From CAZOJJ01 sp964580105 (lineage in GTDB: Bacteria > Bacteroidota > Rhodothermia > Rhodothermales > Rubricoccaceae): DNA of 9,169 nt. Each line of letters starts with the position of its first letter. Position 1 is the stretch's first letter. This document shows positions 1 through 6,402 of the stretch, piece by piece. Where the stretch lies: NCBI GenBank assembly GCA_964580105.1, contig CAZOJJ010000082.1, positions 1 to 9,169 on the forward strand, given 5' to 3'. The position numbers and the translations under genes were made by a program. Below the pieces are notes generated by a model that ran no database searches, had not been told where the DNA came from, and saw nothing but the letters and a program-made list of their open reading frames with translations.

Positions 1-37
1 TTCTCACTTCTGACTTCTCACTTCTGACTTCTCACTT
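1..37. repeat. Heptanucleotide tandem repeat array
   Basis: Five perfect 7-base units, TTCTSAC with S alternating C and G, run from the first base to about base 35; a partial unit follows. The array may continue to the left of the window. On the minus strand the unit reads GTSAGAA. It overlaps the 3' end of the acyl-CoA dehydrogenase gene and supplies that gene's stop codon (18-20) and its last six residues (EVRSQK). Similar degenerate heptamer arrays occur between genes in several bacterial groups; what they do is not known to me. Confidence 0.9.
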
Positions 38-1202
38 CTTTGAGCAGCTGCCGCGCGATGACGACGTGCTGGACGGCGGTGGCGCCTTCGTAGATACGAA
101 GCGGACGGATGTCTCGGTAGAGCCGCTCGGCGACGTGGCCCGCCGTGACGCCGAGGCCGCCGAAGAGCTGCACGGCGCGGTCGATCACGCGCTGGGCGGC
201 CTCGGTGGCGAACGCCTTGGCCATCGCAGCCTCTTTCGTGACGCGCTCGGCGCCGGCGTCCTTCGTCCACGCGGCGCGGTAGACGAGCAGCGCCGCGGCG
301 TCTACGTCCGTCGCCATCTCGGCGAGGGCGCCCTGAACGAGCTGGAGGTCGGCCAGCGTGCCGCTGAAGAGGCGACGGCGGCGGACGTGCGCCAGCGCTT
401 CATCCAGCGCGCGCCGGGCCATCCCGAGGGCGGCGGCCCCGACCGTCGAACGGAACACGTCGAGCGTGGCCATCGCGATCTTGAACCCGTCGCCGGGTTG
501 CCCGAGGAGGGCGCCGGCCGGCACGCGGCAGCCCTCCAGGCGGAGCGTCCCGAGCGGGTGTGGCGAGAGCGTTTCGATGCGGGCGGCCACCGAGAAACCG
601 GGCGCGTCCGCCTCGACGACGAAGGCGCTCAGGCCCCGGTGCCCGCCGCCCTCGCCCGTCCGCGCAAAGACGACGTACCGATCCGCGAGGCCGGCGTTCG
701 AAATCCACGTCTTCTCGCCGTCGAGCACCCAGTCGTCGCCGTCCCATCGGGCCGTCGTCGCCAGCGCGGCCACGTCGGAGCCGGCCTCGGCCTCGGAGAG
801 CGCGAAGGCAGCGAGGGCCTCGCCCCGCGCGACGGCGGGCAGCCAGCGCGCCTTTTGCGCGTCGGTGCCGAAGAGCGAGATCGGCCCGCTGCCGAGGCCC
901 TGCATGGCGAAGGCGAAGTCGGCGAGGGCGGAGCGGTAGGCGAGGGCCTCGCGGGCGAGGCAGAGGCTGCGCACGCCGAGGCGGGCGTGGTCGCCGGCCG
1001 GGGCCGGGACGCAGAGGCGGAGCCAGCCGGCCTCGCCCATGCGGCGGACGAGGTCGCAGCACGCGGCGTCGAGAGCCCGCCCCGGGCTCGATCCGGAGCC
1101 TTCCGGCTCGTCCTCCGGGACGTGCGCCTCGGCCCACGCGCCGAGGTCGGCCGCGAGGCGCCGGTGGCGGTCGTCGAAGAAGGGAAGGGCGAGATGGGAC
1201 AT
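18..1202 (-). CDS. Acyl-CoA dehydrogenase family protein
   Basis: This encodes a 394-residue FAD-dependent acyl-CoA dehydrogenase, normal length for the family, which oxidises an acyl-CoA to the 2-enoyl-CoA in the cytoplasm. The flavin/substrate signature LSEAEAGSD is at residues 135-143, followed by W-I-S-N at 166-169. The C-terminal signature runs from QLFGGLGV (345-352) to RIYEGATAVQ (369-378). Glu372 matches the catalytic base of medium-chain-type enzymes. I chose the ATG at 1202 because the open frame upstream to 1253 encodes a proline/serine-rich stretch unlike the family and lies in the spacer. No clear Shine-Dalgarno sequence precedes it. It is the last of five co-directional genes, 54 bases after the enoyl-CoA hydratase gene. 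The family usually ends near ARQLLK; here EVRSQK is added from the repeat array. Substrate is inferred from context only: probably a ring-derived CoA ester in aminobenzoyl-CoA breakdown. Confidence 0.93.
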   Translation of the reverse strand: MSHLALPFFDDRHRRLAADLGAWAEAHVPEDEPEGSGSSPGRALDAACCDLVRRMGEAGWLRLCVPAPAGDHARLGVRSLCLAREALAYRSALADFAFAMQGLGSGPISLFGTDAQKARWLPAVARGEALAAFALSEAEAGSDVAALATTARWDGDDWVLDGEKTWISNAGLADRYVVFARTGEGGGHRGLSAFVVEADAPGFSVAARIETLSPHPLGTLRLEGCRVPAGALLGQPGDGFKIAMATLDVFRSTVGAAALGMARRALDEALAHVRRRRLFSGTLADLQLVQGALAEMATDVDAAALLVYRAAWTKDAGAERVTKEAAMAKAFATEAAQRVIDRAVQLFGGLGVTAGHVAERLYRDIRPLRIYEGATAVQHVVIARQLLKEVRSQK

Positions 1203-1256
1203 GACTGCCTGGAAAGAGGGAAGACTGGGAAGGCGATTCCCTCCTCTCCGCACCCG
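1203..1256. other. Spacer with purine-rich then pyrimidine-rich arms
   Basis: On the + strand this 54-base spacer runs from a purine-rich half to a pyrimidine-rich half. GAGGGAA (1216-1222) and TTCCCTC (1237-1243) form a perfect inverted repeat; GGGAA (1227-1231) and TTCCC (1237-1241) are an alternative. On the coding (minus) strand the C/T-rich half sits just before the acyl-CoA dehydrogenase ATG, where a ribosome binding site would normally be. Composition and order resemble the spacer at 2067-2154 and the linker at 5029-5114. No gene or clear promoter is seen here. Confidence 0.5.
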
Positions 1257-2066
1257 CTAATCCCCCTGAAAGGCGGGCGTCTCCTTGTTGACGAAAGCGC
1301 GGTAGGCCCGCTCGAAGTCGCGCGTCTGCATGCAGATCGCCTGCGCCTGCGCCTCCGCCTCGATGGCCTGGTCCACGCTCATGCTCCACTCCTGCTCCAG
1401 CATCGTCTTGGTCATCATGTGCGCGAACGTCGGGCCGGCGGCCAGCTCGCGCGCCCAGGCGTGCGCGGCGTCATGGAGGGCGCCGGCGTCGTGGAGACGG
1501 TTGAAGAAGCCCCAGGCGTGGGCCTCGTCGCCCTTCATGACGCGGCCGGTGTAGAGGAGCTCGGCCGCGCGGCCCTGCCCGATGATCCGGGGGAGGATGG
1601 CGCACGCACCCATGTCGCACCCCGCGAGGCCGACGCGCGTGAAGAGGAAGGCCACCTTCGCCTCGGGCGTCCCGAGGCGGAGGTCGGCGGCCATTGCCAT
1701 GATGGCGCCGGCGCCGACGCAGACCCCCTCGACGGCCGCGAGGACCGTCTGCGGACAGCCCCGGATGGCTTTGACCAGGTCGCCCGTCATCCGCGTGAAG
1801 CGGAGGAGCTCGGGCATCGTCATCGTCGTGAGCGGCCCGATGATCTCGTGCACGTCGCCGCCCGAAGAAAAATTGCCGCCCGCCCCGCGCAGCACGACGG
1901 CCTTCACATCGTCGGCGTAGACGAGCGCGCGGAAGGTGTCGCGCAGCTCGGCGTAGGACGCGAACGTGAGCGGGTTCTTCTTCTCGGAACGGTTGAGCGT
2001 GACGGTGGCGATGCCGTCGGAAAAATCCCAGAGGAAGTGCGCGGGCTGGAACGTGCGGGGGTCCAT
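1257..2066 (-). CDS. Enoyl-CoA hydratase/isomerase (crotonase) family protein
   Basis: This encodes a 269-residue crotonase-fold protein, full length for a single-domain member, acting on CoA thioesters in the cytoplasm. The first oxyanion-hole segment is GNFSSGGD (64-71), and the second loop is EGVCVGAGA (113-121) followed by MAADLRLG (125-132). Of the two catalytic glutamates of classical hydratases, the one in the AAEL motif (Glu169) is kept. The other is replaced: the stretch FTRVGLAG (142-149) has Thr-Arg where the family has Pro-Glu. Asp151 follows in CDMGA, near the position of the catalytic Asp in PaaG-type isomerases, so hydratase activity is not certain. The ATG at 2066 is preceded by a C/T-rich spacer and no Shine-Dalgarno sequence. 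It lies between the SDR and acyl-CoA dehydrogenase genes, fitting a hydration, isomerisation or ring-opening step in CoA-dependent aromatic breakdown. Stop codon is TAG. Confidence 0.92.
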   Translation of the reverse strand: MDPRTFQPAHFLWDFSDGIATVTLNRSEKKNPLTFASYAELRDTFRALVYADDVKAVVLRGAGGNFSSGGDVHEIIGPLTTMTMPELLRFTRMTGDLVKAIRGCPQTVLAAVEGVCVGAGAIMAMAADLRLGTPEAKVAFLFTRVGLAGCDMGACAILPRIIGQGRAAELLYTGRVMKGDEAHAWGFFNRLHDAGALHDAAHAWARELAAGPTFAHMMTKTMLEQEWSMSVDQAIEAEAQAQAICMQTRDFERAYRAFVNKETPAFQGD

Positions 2067-2154
2067 GCAGAAAGAGCGGAGGTGGGGAAACAGGGAGGAT
2101 GGCGAAGACTACGCACGGCCGCCCTTCCGAACCACGCCCTCCTTGCTCCCCCGC
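2067..2154. other. Spacer with purine-rich then pyrimidine-rich arms
   Basis: This 88-base spacer has the same layout as the one at 1203-1256: purine-rich on the left, pyrimidine-rich on the right (+ strand). GAGCGG (2074-2079) and CCGCTC (2151-2156) form an inverted pair at its two ends, the right arm crossing the SDR stop codon. The heptamer GAAGACT occurs here (2104-2110) and in the other spacer (1220-1226). The C/T-rich tract reads directly into the enoyl-CoA hydratase ATG on the minus strand. I see no gene in it. Confidence 0.45.
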
Positions 2155-2946
2155 TCAGAACACTTCTCCGCCGGAGAGCACGAGGCTGGCGCCGTTGACC
2201 TGTGCCTGCTCCGGGTGGCACAGCCACGCGACCGCGCTGGCAACCTCCTCGGGCGTGAGCATCCGGCCCGTCGGATTCTGGCGCGTGAGGCGGGCGCGGA
2301 GTTCGTCCTCCGAGCGCCCCGTCGTGGCGGCGAGCTTCTCGACGGAGCCCGTCACGAGGTCGGTGTCCACGTAGCCCGGGCAGACGGCGTTGACGGTGAC
2401 GCCCTTCCCGGCGAGCTCGGCCGCCAGCGCCCGCGTGAGGCCAACGAGCCCGTGCTTCGCCGCGCAGTAGGCCGCCACGTACGCATAACCCGTCACGCCC
2501 GCCGTGGAGGCGACGTTGACGACGCGCCCCCAGCCCGCCTCGATCATGTCGGGCAGCGCGAGGCGCGTGGCGCGGGCCGGAGCGGTGAGGTCCACGTCGA
2601 GGAGGCGCTGCCAGAGGGCCTCGTCGGTCTGAAGGAAGGGGCGGCTCTCGACGAAGCCGGCGTTGTTGACGAGGAGCGTGATCGGCCCCAGCGCGTCGCG
2701 GGCCGAAGCGAAGGCCGCGGCGAGGGCGTCCGCCTCGGCCACGTCGGCGGGGGCGGCGTGGAACGGCTGGGGGTGCTCGCCGGCGAGTGCCTCGACCAGC
2801 GCCTCCAGCGGCTCGCGCGTGCGGCCGAGGAGCGTGACGGAAGCTCCGAGGCCGGCCAGGCGGCGGACCACGGCGGCGCCGATCCCCTTCCCTCCGCCCG
2901 TCACGAGCGCGTGGCGACCGTCGAGCGGGCGCGTCGTGTCATGCAT
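2155..2946 (-). CDS. Short-chain dehydrogenase/reductase (SDR), probable 3-hydroxyacyl-CoA dehydrogenase
   Basis: This is a 263-residue classical SDR, of typical size. The Rossmann cofactor motif TGGGKGIG is at 16-23, followed by a basic GRTR segment (41-44) after the second strand, which suggests NADP(H). NNAG is at 94-97, the catalytic Ser147 in NVASTAG, and the Tyr160-x3-Lys164 pair in YCAAK. The helix residue that is Asn in the usual catalytic tetrad appears to be Asp119 (LDVDL). The C-terminal half has the PGYVDTDL segment (190-197). I chose the ATG at 2946, 19 bases after the lipoprotein gene stop. A GTG at 2982 would add 12 residues and overlap that stop by 17 bases, but the extra sequence is not SDR-like. 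Its place between the monooxygenase/reductase fusion and the crotonase-family gene suggests oxidation or reduction of a hydroxy- or oxo-acyl-CoA intermediate. The substrate is inferred. Confidence 0.92.
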   Translation of the reverse strand: MHDTTRPLDGRHALVTGGGKGIGAAVVRRLAGLGASVTLLGRTREPLEALVEALAGEHPQPFHAAPADVAEADALAAAFASARDALGPITLLVNNAGFVESRPFLQTDEALWQRLLDVDLTAPARATRLALPDMIEAGWGRVVNVASTAGVTGYAYVAAYCAAKHGLVGLTRALAAELAGKGVTVNAVCPGYVDTDLVTGSVEKLAATTGRSEDELRARLTRQNPTGRMLTPEEVASAVAWLCHPEQAQVNGASLVLSGGEVF

Positions 2947-2965
2947 GATGCTTCGGGCTGTGCGG

Positions 2966-3895
2966 TCAGTGGTGCGCTCCACCCCACGTCTTCTCCCCCG
3001 CCTCGATGCGAACCGGGAGCCGGTTCTGCGGCGGCGGCAGCGGGCACGTCGCGTAGGGCGTGAAGACGCACGGCGGGTTGTAGGCCCGGTTGAAGTCGAG
3101 CACGAGGCGGCCCCGGTCGTCCGGCGCGTCGATCCAGAGGAAGCGGCCCCCGCCGTAGGTGTCCGGCCCGTTCGTGGCGTCGCCGAAGACGACGAAGAAC
3201 GCGGCGTCGCCCGGCCGCCCGGTCACGTCGAGGCGGTACTCGGTGCCGCCGACGGCGAAGACGGCGGCGCCCGGCGCCGTCTCCTCCTCGGCCACGCCGG
3301 TGATGGACGGGACGGGCAGCGTGCGCGGCGGGTCGTACGGCTCGAACCGCCCCTCGACGCGCCAGGCCGGGTCGAAGGGGTACGTCTCGATGCCGTCGAA
3401 CTGCGCCAGGACCGGGCTCTCGCGGTCGCGCAGGCGGATGCCGATGCCCCGGCTGCGGCGGATGGCGTGCCAGCTCAGCGACCCGTGCTCGACGACGGTG
3501 GGGGCGCCGTCGGCGTCGTCCACCAGCACGATCTCGGAGACGGGCTCCCCCGCCTCGGTGACCGTGACGCCCGGCTCGACGCGCATCGTGACGCTGCCGT
3601 CCCGGACGACGAAGGTCCCGAGGCGGGCAGGGGCGCCCGGCGGGAAGACGACGGCGTTGGACGCGTCGGAGCCGAACGCGTGCTCGCCGTCGTCGAGCCA
3701 GTAGAGGCCGGCGAGGGCGAGCCAGCCGTCGGGCCGGCGGAGGCTTTCGAGGCGGTCGGCGCGCCAGGCTTCCCAGGCGGCGCGGTAGGAATCGGGGGAG
3801 GACACGGAGCAACTGGTGAGGAGAGCGGAGAGCAGCAGGAGCAGAGGAAATGCGGGGCTTTCGCTTCCCCTCCCCTGGCCAGGGAGGGAGCGCAT
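2966..3895 (-). CDS. DUF1684 family lipoprotein
   Basis: This encodes a 309-residue predicted lipoprotein of the DUF1684 family. A hydrophobic stretch PLLLLLSALLTSC ends in a lipobox (Leu-Thr-Ser-Cys29), so export and lipidation at Cys29 are likely. The family hallmark is near the C-terminus: GGGRFLWIDAP (248-258), then LDFNRAYNPPCVFTPYATCP (266-285) and LPPPQNRLP (286-294). The family's biochemical role is unknown to me. The ATG at 3895 is 23 bases after the fusion-enzyme stop. An alternative GTG at 3922 overlaps that stop as GTGA, a common coupling arrangement, and would add nine residues. Both give a signal peptide, but its N-terminal part (RSLPGQGRGS) is encoded by a palindromic element (3868-3888). 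An exported lipoprotein inside a run of cytoplasmic CoA-metabolism genes is odd, so it may be a passenger or have a periplasmic role linked to the substrate. Confidence 0.88.
   Translation of the reverse strand: MRSLPGQGRGSESPAFPLLLLLSALLTSCSVSSPDSYRAAWEAWRADRLESLRRPDGWLALAGLYWLDDGEHAFGSDASNAVVFPPGAPARLGTFVVRDGSVTMRVEPGVTVTEAGEPVSEIVLVDDADGAPTVVEHGSLSWHAIRRSRGIGIRLRDRESPVLAQFDGIETYPFDPAWRVEGRFEPYDPPRTLPVPSITGVAEEETAPGAAVFAVGGTEYRLDVTGRPGDAAFFVVFGDATNGPDTYGGGRFLWIDAPDDRGRLVLDFNRAYNPPCVFTPYATCPLPPPQNRLPVRIEAGEKTWGGAHH
3868..3888. repeat. REP-like palindromic element in signal-peptide coding region
   Basis: CCCTCCC (3868-3874) and GGGAGGG (3882-3888) are perfect inverted arms around C plus TGGCCA, itself a palindrome, giving a 21-base hairpin-forming unit with one bulge. 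It resembles the short GC-rich palindromes scattered between genes in many bacteria. Here it lies inside the start of the DUF1684 lipoprotein gene and encodes part of its signal-peptide N-region. Whether it is repeated elsewhere in the genome cannot be seen from this window. Confidence 0.6.
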
Positions 3896-3918
3896 CGTAC
3901 GAAGGGGCTCGGACGTCG

Positions 3919-6273
3919 TCACGGCTCCATCGCCTTCCGGCGCTCGAAGTAGCGTTCGAGCTGGCGCTTGCCGGAGCGGTACTGCGGCGGCCACCACTGG
4001 GCGCGATGGCCCAGCTCGGCGGCGGCGCGGAGCGTCCAGTGCGGGTCGCCGAGGTGGGGGCGGGCGAGGAGGCAGAGGTCGGCGCGCCCGGCGGCGAGGA
4101 TCGAGTTCACGTGGTCGGGCTCGTAGATGTTGCCGACGGCCATGACGGGCACGCCCGCTTCGAGGCGGATGCGCTCGGCGAAGGGCGTCTGCCACATCCG
4201 CCCGTAGACGGGGTCCTGGTCCGGATGCACCTGCCCCGTCGAGACGTCGATCAGGTCGGCGCCATGTTCGGCGAAGGCCCGGGCGATGGCGACGGCGTCG
4301 TCCTCGGTCGTCCCGCCCTCGACCCAGTCCACGGCGGAGATGCGGACGCTCATGGGTCTGTCGGCGGGCCAGACGGCGCGCATGGCGTCGAACACCTCCA
4401 GCGGGAAGCGGAGGCGGGCCTCCAGCGCGCCGCCGTAGGCGTCCTCGCGGCGGTTGGTGAGGGGGGAGAGGAACGACGAGAGGAGGTAGCCGTGGGCGCA
4501 GTGCAGCTCCAGCCAGTCGAACCCCGCCTCGGCGCCGCGCCGCGTGGCGGCGACGAAGTCGGCGCGGACGCGCTCCATGTCGGCCCGCGTCATTTCGCGG
4601 GGGGTCTGGTTGTGCGGGAGGTAGGGCAGGCCCGAGGGCGCGAGGAGCGGCCAGTTGCCGTCGTCGAGCGGCGTGTTGTCGTCGCCGCCGGCCTCCCAGG
4701 GTCTTTTGCACGACCCCTTCCGCCCGGCGTGGCCGAGCTGGAGGGCCACCTTCGCCGGACTGTGCCCGTGGATGAAGCGGACGATGCGGGCGTAGGCCTC
4801 GGCGTGCGCGTCGGTCCACAGCCCCGCGCAGCCGGGCGTGATGCGGGCGTCGGGCGACGTACACGTCATCTCGGTGAAGACGAGGCCCGCGCCCCCCAGC
4901 GCGCGCTGCCCGAGGTGGACGAGGTGGAAGTCGGTCACCAGCCCGTCCTCGGCCGAATACATCGCCATCGGAGAGACGACGACGCGGTTGACCAGCTCGA
5001 CGCCGCGCACGCGGAAGGGCACGAACATGGGCGGGGAAGGCGGGGAAGAGTCGAGGAGAGGAGGCGTGGAAGCCGTCTCCCTCTCTGCCTCTCCTCCACT
5101 CCTCCTCTCCCCCCTTCTTTCCTGGGCGGCCCACCACCGCTCGTAGGCTTCGAGCCAGGCGCGGTCTCGGAGGCGGAGGTTCTCGTGGCTGACGCGCTGG
5201 CTCCGCGTGAGGAGGCTGTAGGCGAACTGCTCGGGCTCGAACCCCGCCCTCAGCGCGACGCTCTCGAACCAGTCGGTCGAGTTGCGGGCGGCGTTCTGGA
5301 GGCGGAGCACCTCGACGCGCCGCTCGTCCTCGTAGGCGGCGAGCACCGCGTCGAGATCGCCCTGCCCGTCCCACGCCACCAGCTTCTCCGCCAGCGCGAT
5401 GGCGCTCTCCAGCGCCAGCTTCGTCCCGGAGCCGATGGAGAAGTGGGCCGTGGCCGCCGCGTCGCCCAGCAGCACGACGTTGCCGTGGTGCCACGTCGCG
5501 CTGGTGACCTTCGGGAAACGGATCCACATGCCCGGCCCGTCGAGGTGGGGCGCGTTGTCCATGAGGCCATGGCCGTCGAGGAGGTCGGCGAAGAGACGCT
5601 CGCAGAAGGCGAGGCCCTCGGCCTTCGTCATCCGGTCCAGCCCGGCCGCGCGCCACGCCTCCTCGCGGCATTCGACGATGAACGTGCTCGCGTCCTCGGA
5701 GAACTGATAGCAGTGGGCCTGGAACCAGCCGTGCGCGGTCGGCTGGAAGTCGAACGTGAAGGCCTCGAAGGGGCGGCGCGTGCCGAGCCAGGTGTAGCGG
5801 TTGTGCTGCGGCTCGACCTCCGGCCGGAAGTGCTCGGCGTAGCGCGTGCGGACGGCGCTGTTGACCCCGTCGGCGGCAACGACGAGGTCGGCACCCAGCG
5901 CCTCGGGGTTCTCGACGCGGCACTCGTAGTGGAGGCGAACCCCGAGGCTCTCGGCGCGCTCGGTCAGGATCTCGATGAACCGGTGGCGCCCGACGCCGAT
6001 GAAGCCGTGGCCGGACGACCGCAGCGTGCGCCCCTTGAACCGGACTTCGATGTCGTCCCAGTGGGCGAGCGAGCGGCGCGTGGCCTCGGCCACCTCGGCA
6101 TCGGCGGCCTGGAGGTTCTCCATCGTGCCGTCGGAGAACACGATGCCCCAGCCGAACGTGTTGCCGCGCGGGTTCTGCTCGTAGACGGCCACCTCCCAGC
6201 CGGGGCGGGCCTTCTTGAGGAGGATCGAGAGGAAGAGGCCGGCGGGGCCTCCGCCGATGCAGGCAACGGTCAC
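3919..6273 (-). CDS. Bifunctional FAD monooxygenase/Old Yellow Enzyme, 2-aminobenzoyl-CoA monooxygenase/reductase type
   Basis: This 784-residue protein fuses two flavoenzymes. Residues 1-385 form an FAD aromatic monooxygenase: IGGGPAG (6-12) binds FAD, VVAADGVNS (131-139) is the DG-type motif and VVLLGDAAATAHFSIGSG (266-283) the GD motif. Residues 416-784 form an FMN Old Yellow Enzyme: LQLGHAGRKGS (511-521), then ELHCAHGYLLSSFLSPLTNR (589-608), then EDAYGG (610-615). This is the architecture of 2-aminobenzoyl-CoA monooxygenase/reductase, which hydroxylates and then reduces the ring of anthraniloyl-CoA with O2 and NAD(P)H. The related salicylyl-CoA 5-hydroxylase is the main alternative. Acyl-CoA dehydrogenase, crotonase and SDR genes downstream favour the dearomatising beta-oxidation route. 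The start is the GTG at 6273, placed just before the FAD motif, without a clear Shine-Dalgarno sequence. Residues 386-415 are a low-complexity linker that looks like spacer DNA read in frame. It is the first gene of the five-gene run. Confidence 0.93.
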   Translation of the reverse strand: MTVACIGGGPAGLFLSILLKKARPGWEVAVYEQNPRGNTFGWGIVFSDGTMENLQAADAEVAEATRRSLAHWDDIEVRFKGRTLRSSGHGFIGVGRHRFIEILTERAESLGVRLHYECRVENPEALGADLVVAADGVNSAVRTRYAEHFRPEVEPQHNRYTWLGTRRPFEAFTFDFQPTAHGWFQAHCYQFSEDASTFIVECREEAWRAAGLDRMTKAEGLAFCERLFADLLDGHGLMDNAPHLDGPGMWIRFPKVTSATWHHGNVVLLGDAAATAHFSIGSGTKLALESAIALAEKLVAWDGQGDLDAVLAAYEDERRVEVLRLQNAARNSTDWFESVALRAGFEPEQFAYSLLTRSQRVSHENLRLRDRAWLEAYERWWAAQERRGERRSGGEAERETASTPPLLDSSPPSPPMFVPFRVRGVELVNRVVVSPMAMYSAEDGLVTDFHLVHLGQRALGGAGLVFTEMTCTSPDARITPGCAGLWTDAHAEAYARIVRFIHGHSPAKVALQLGHAGRKGSCKRPWEAGGDDNTPLDDGNWPLLAPSGLPYLPHNQTPREMTRADMERVRADFVAATRRGAEAGFDWLELHCAHGYLLSSFLSPLTNRREDAYGGALEARLRFPLEVFDAMRAVWPADRPMSVRISAVDWVEGGTTEDDAVAIARAFAEHGADLIDVSTGQVHPDQDPVYGRMWQTPFAERIRLEAGVPVMAVGNIYEPDHVNSILAAGRADLCLLARPHLGDPHWTLRAAAELGHRAQWWPPQYRSGKRQLERYFERRKAMEP
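5029..5114 (-). other. Spacer-like low-complexity linker between enzyme domains
   Basis: This in-frame stretch of the fusion gene encodes about residues 387-415, first Arg/Glu/Gly-rich and then Pro/Ser-rich (SSPPSPP). As DNA it runs purine-rich then pyrimidine-rich on the + strand, like the spacers at 1203-1256 and 2067-2154. It contains a perfect inverted repeat, GAGGAGAGG (5053-5061) and CCTCTCCTC (5088-5096). It ends exactly at an in-frame ATG (5026-5028, Met416), the natural first residue of a free-standing Old Yellow Enzyme (MFVPFRVRG). This looks like a former spacer or inserted repeat now read as a linker. Confidence 0.55.
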
Positions 6274-6319
6274 GGGTGCGAAGACGGGTGGCCCCGGATG
6301 GTACGAACGGCTGCGCGGT

Positions 6320-6379
6320 CCGTGCGCCTCGGTTGCCGCTGCGCTGACCAGACGAAGGGGCGCACGGCCGTGCGCCCCT
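6320..6379 (-). promoter_or_regulatory. Perfect 24-bp palindrome with third half-site; terminator or leader hairpin
   Basis: The arms AGGGGCGCACGG (6356-6367) and CCGTGCGCCCCT (6368-6379) form a perfect, gapless 24-base palindrome. The nonamer CCGTGCGCC at 6368-6376 recurs exactly at 6320-6328. In minus-strand RNA the middle segment (6367-6359) can therefore pair with either outer copy, not both. The element lies 24 bases past the stop of the secreted-repeat gene and 82 bases before the fusion-enzyme start. It may end transcription of the former, act in the leader of the latter, or be a dispersed palindromic repeat. No U-run follows the stem, so a classical intrinsic terminator is not supported. 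I see no convincing promoter in the rest of the 129-base gap. Confidence 0.6.
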
Positions 6380-6402
6380 ACCGCCGACTCCTGGGTACGC
6401 GC

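Noticed and set aside
66..2198. Very long open frame on the + strand opposite the acyl-CoA dehydrogenase and crotonase genes
   Set aside because: Arg/Gly/Ala/Val-rich translation with no domain; it is the antisense shadow of two well-supported genes in GC-rich DNA.
2947..2982. GTG at 2982 as the start of the SDR gene
   Set aside because: The extra 12 residues are not SDR-like and overlap the lipoprotein stop by 17 bases; the ATG at 2946 gives the normal N-terminus just before the Rossmann motif.
3919..5923. Upstream extension of the DUF1684 frame across the fusion enzyme gene
   Set aside because: Arg/Pro-rich out-of-frame reading of the fusion gene. The lipoprotein has a convincing signal peptide and start near 3895.
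6356..6379. Classical Rho-independent terminator for the secreted-protein gene
   Set aside because: The stem is perfect, but no U-run follows on the minus strand, so it is listed only as a palindrome/leader element of uncertain role.
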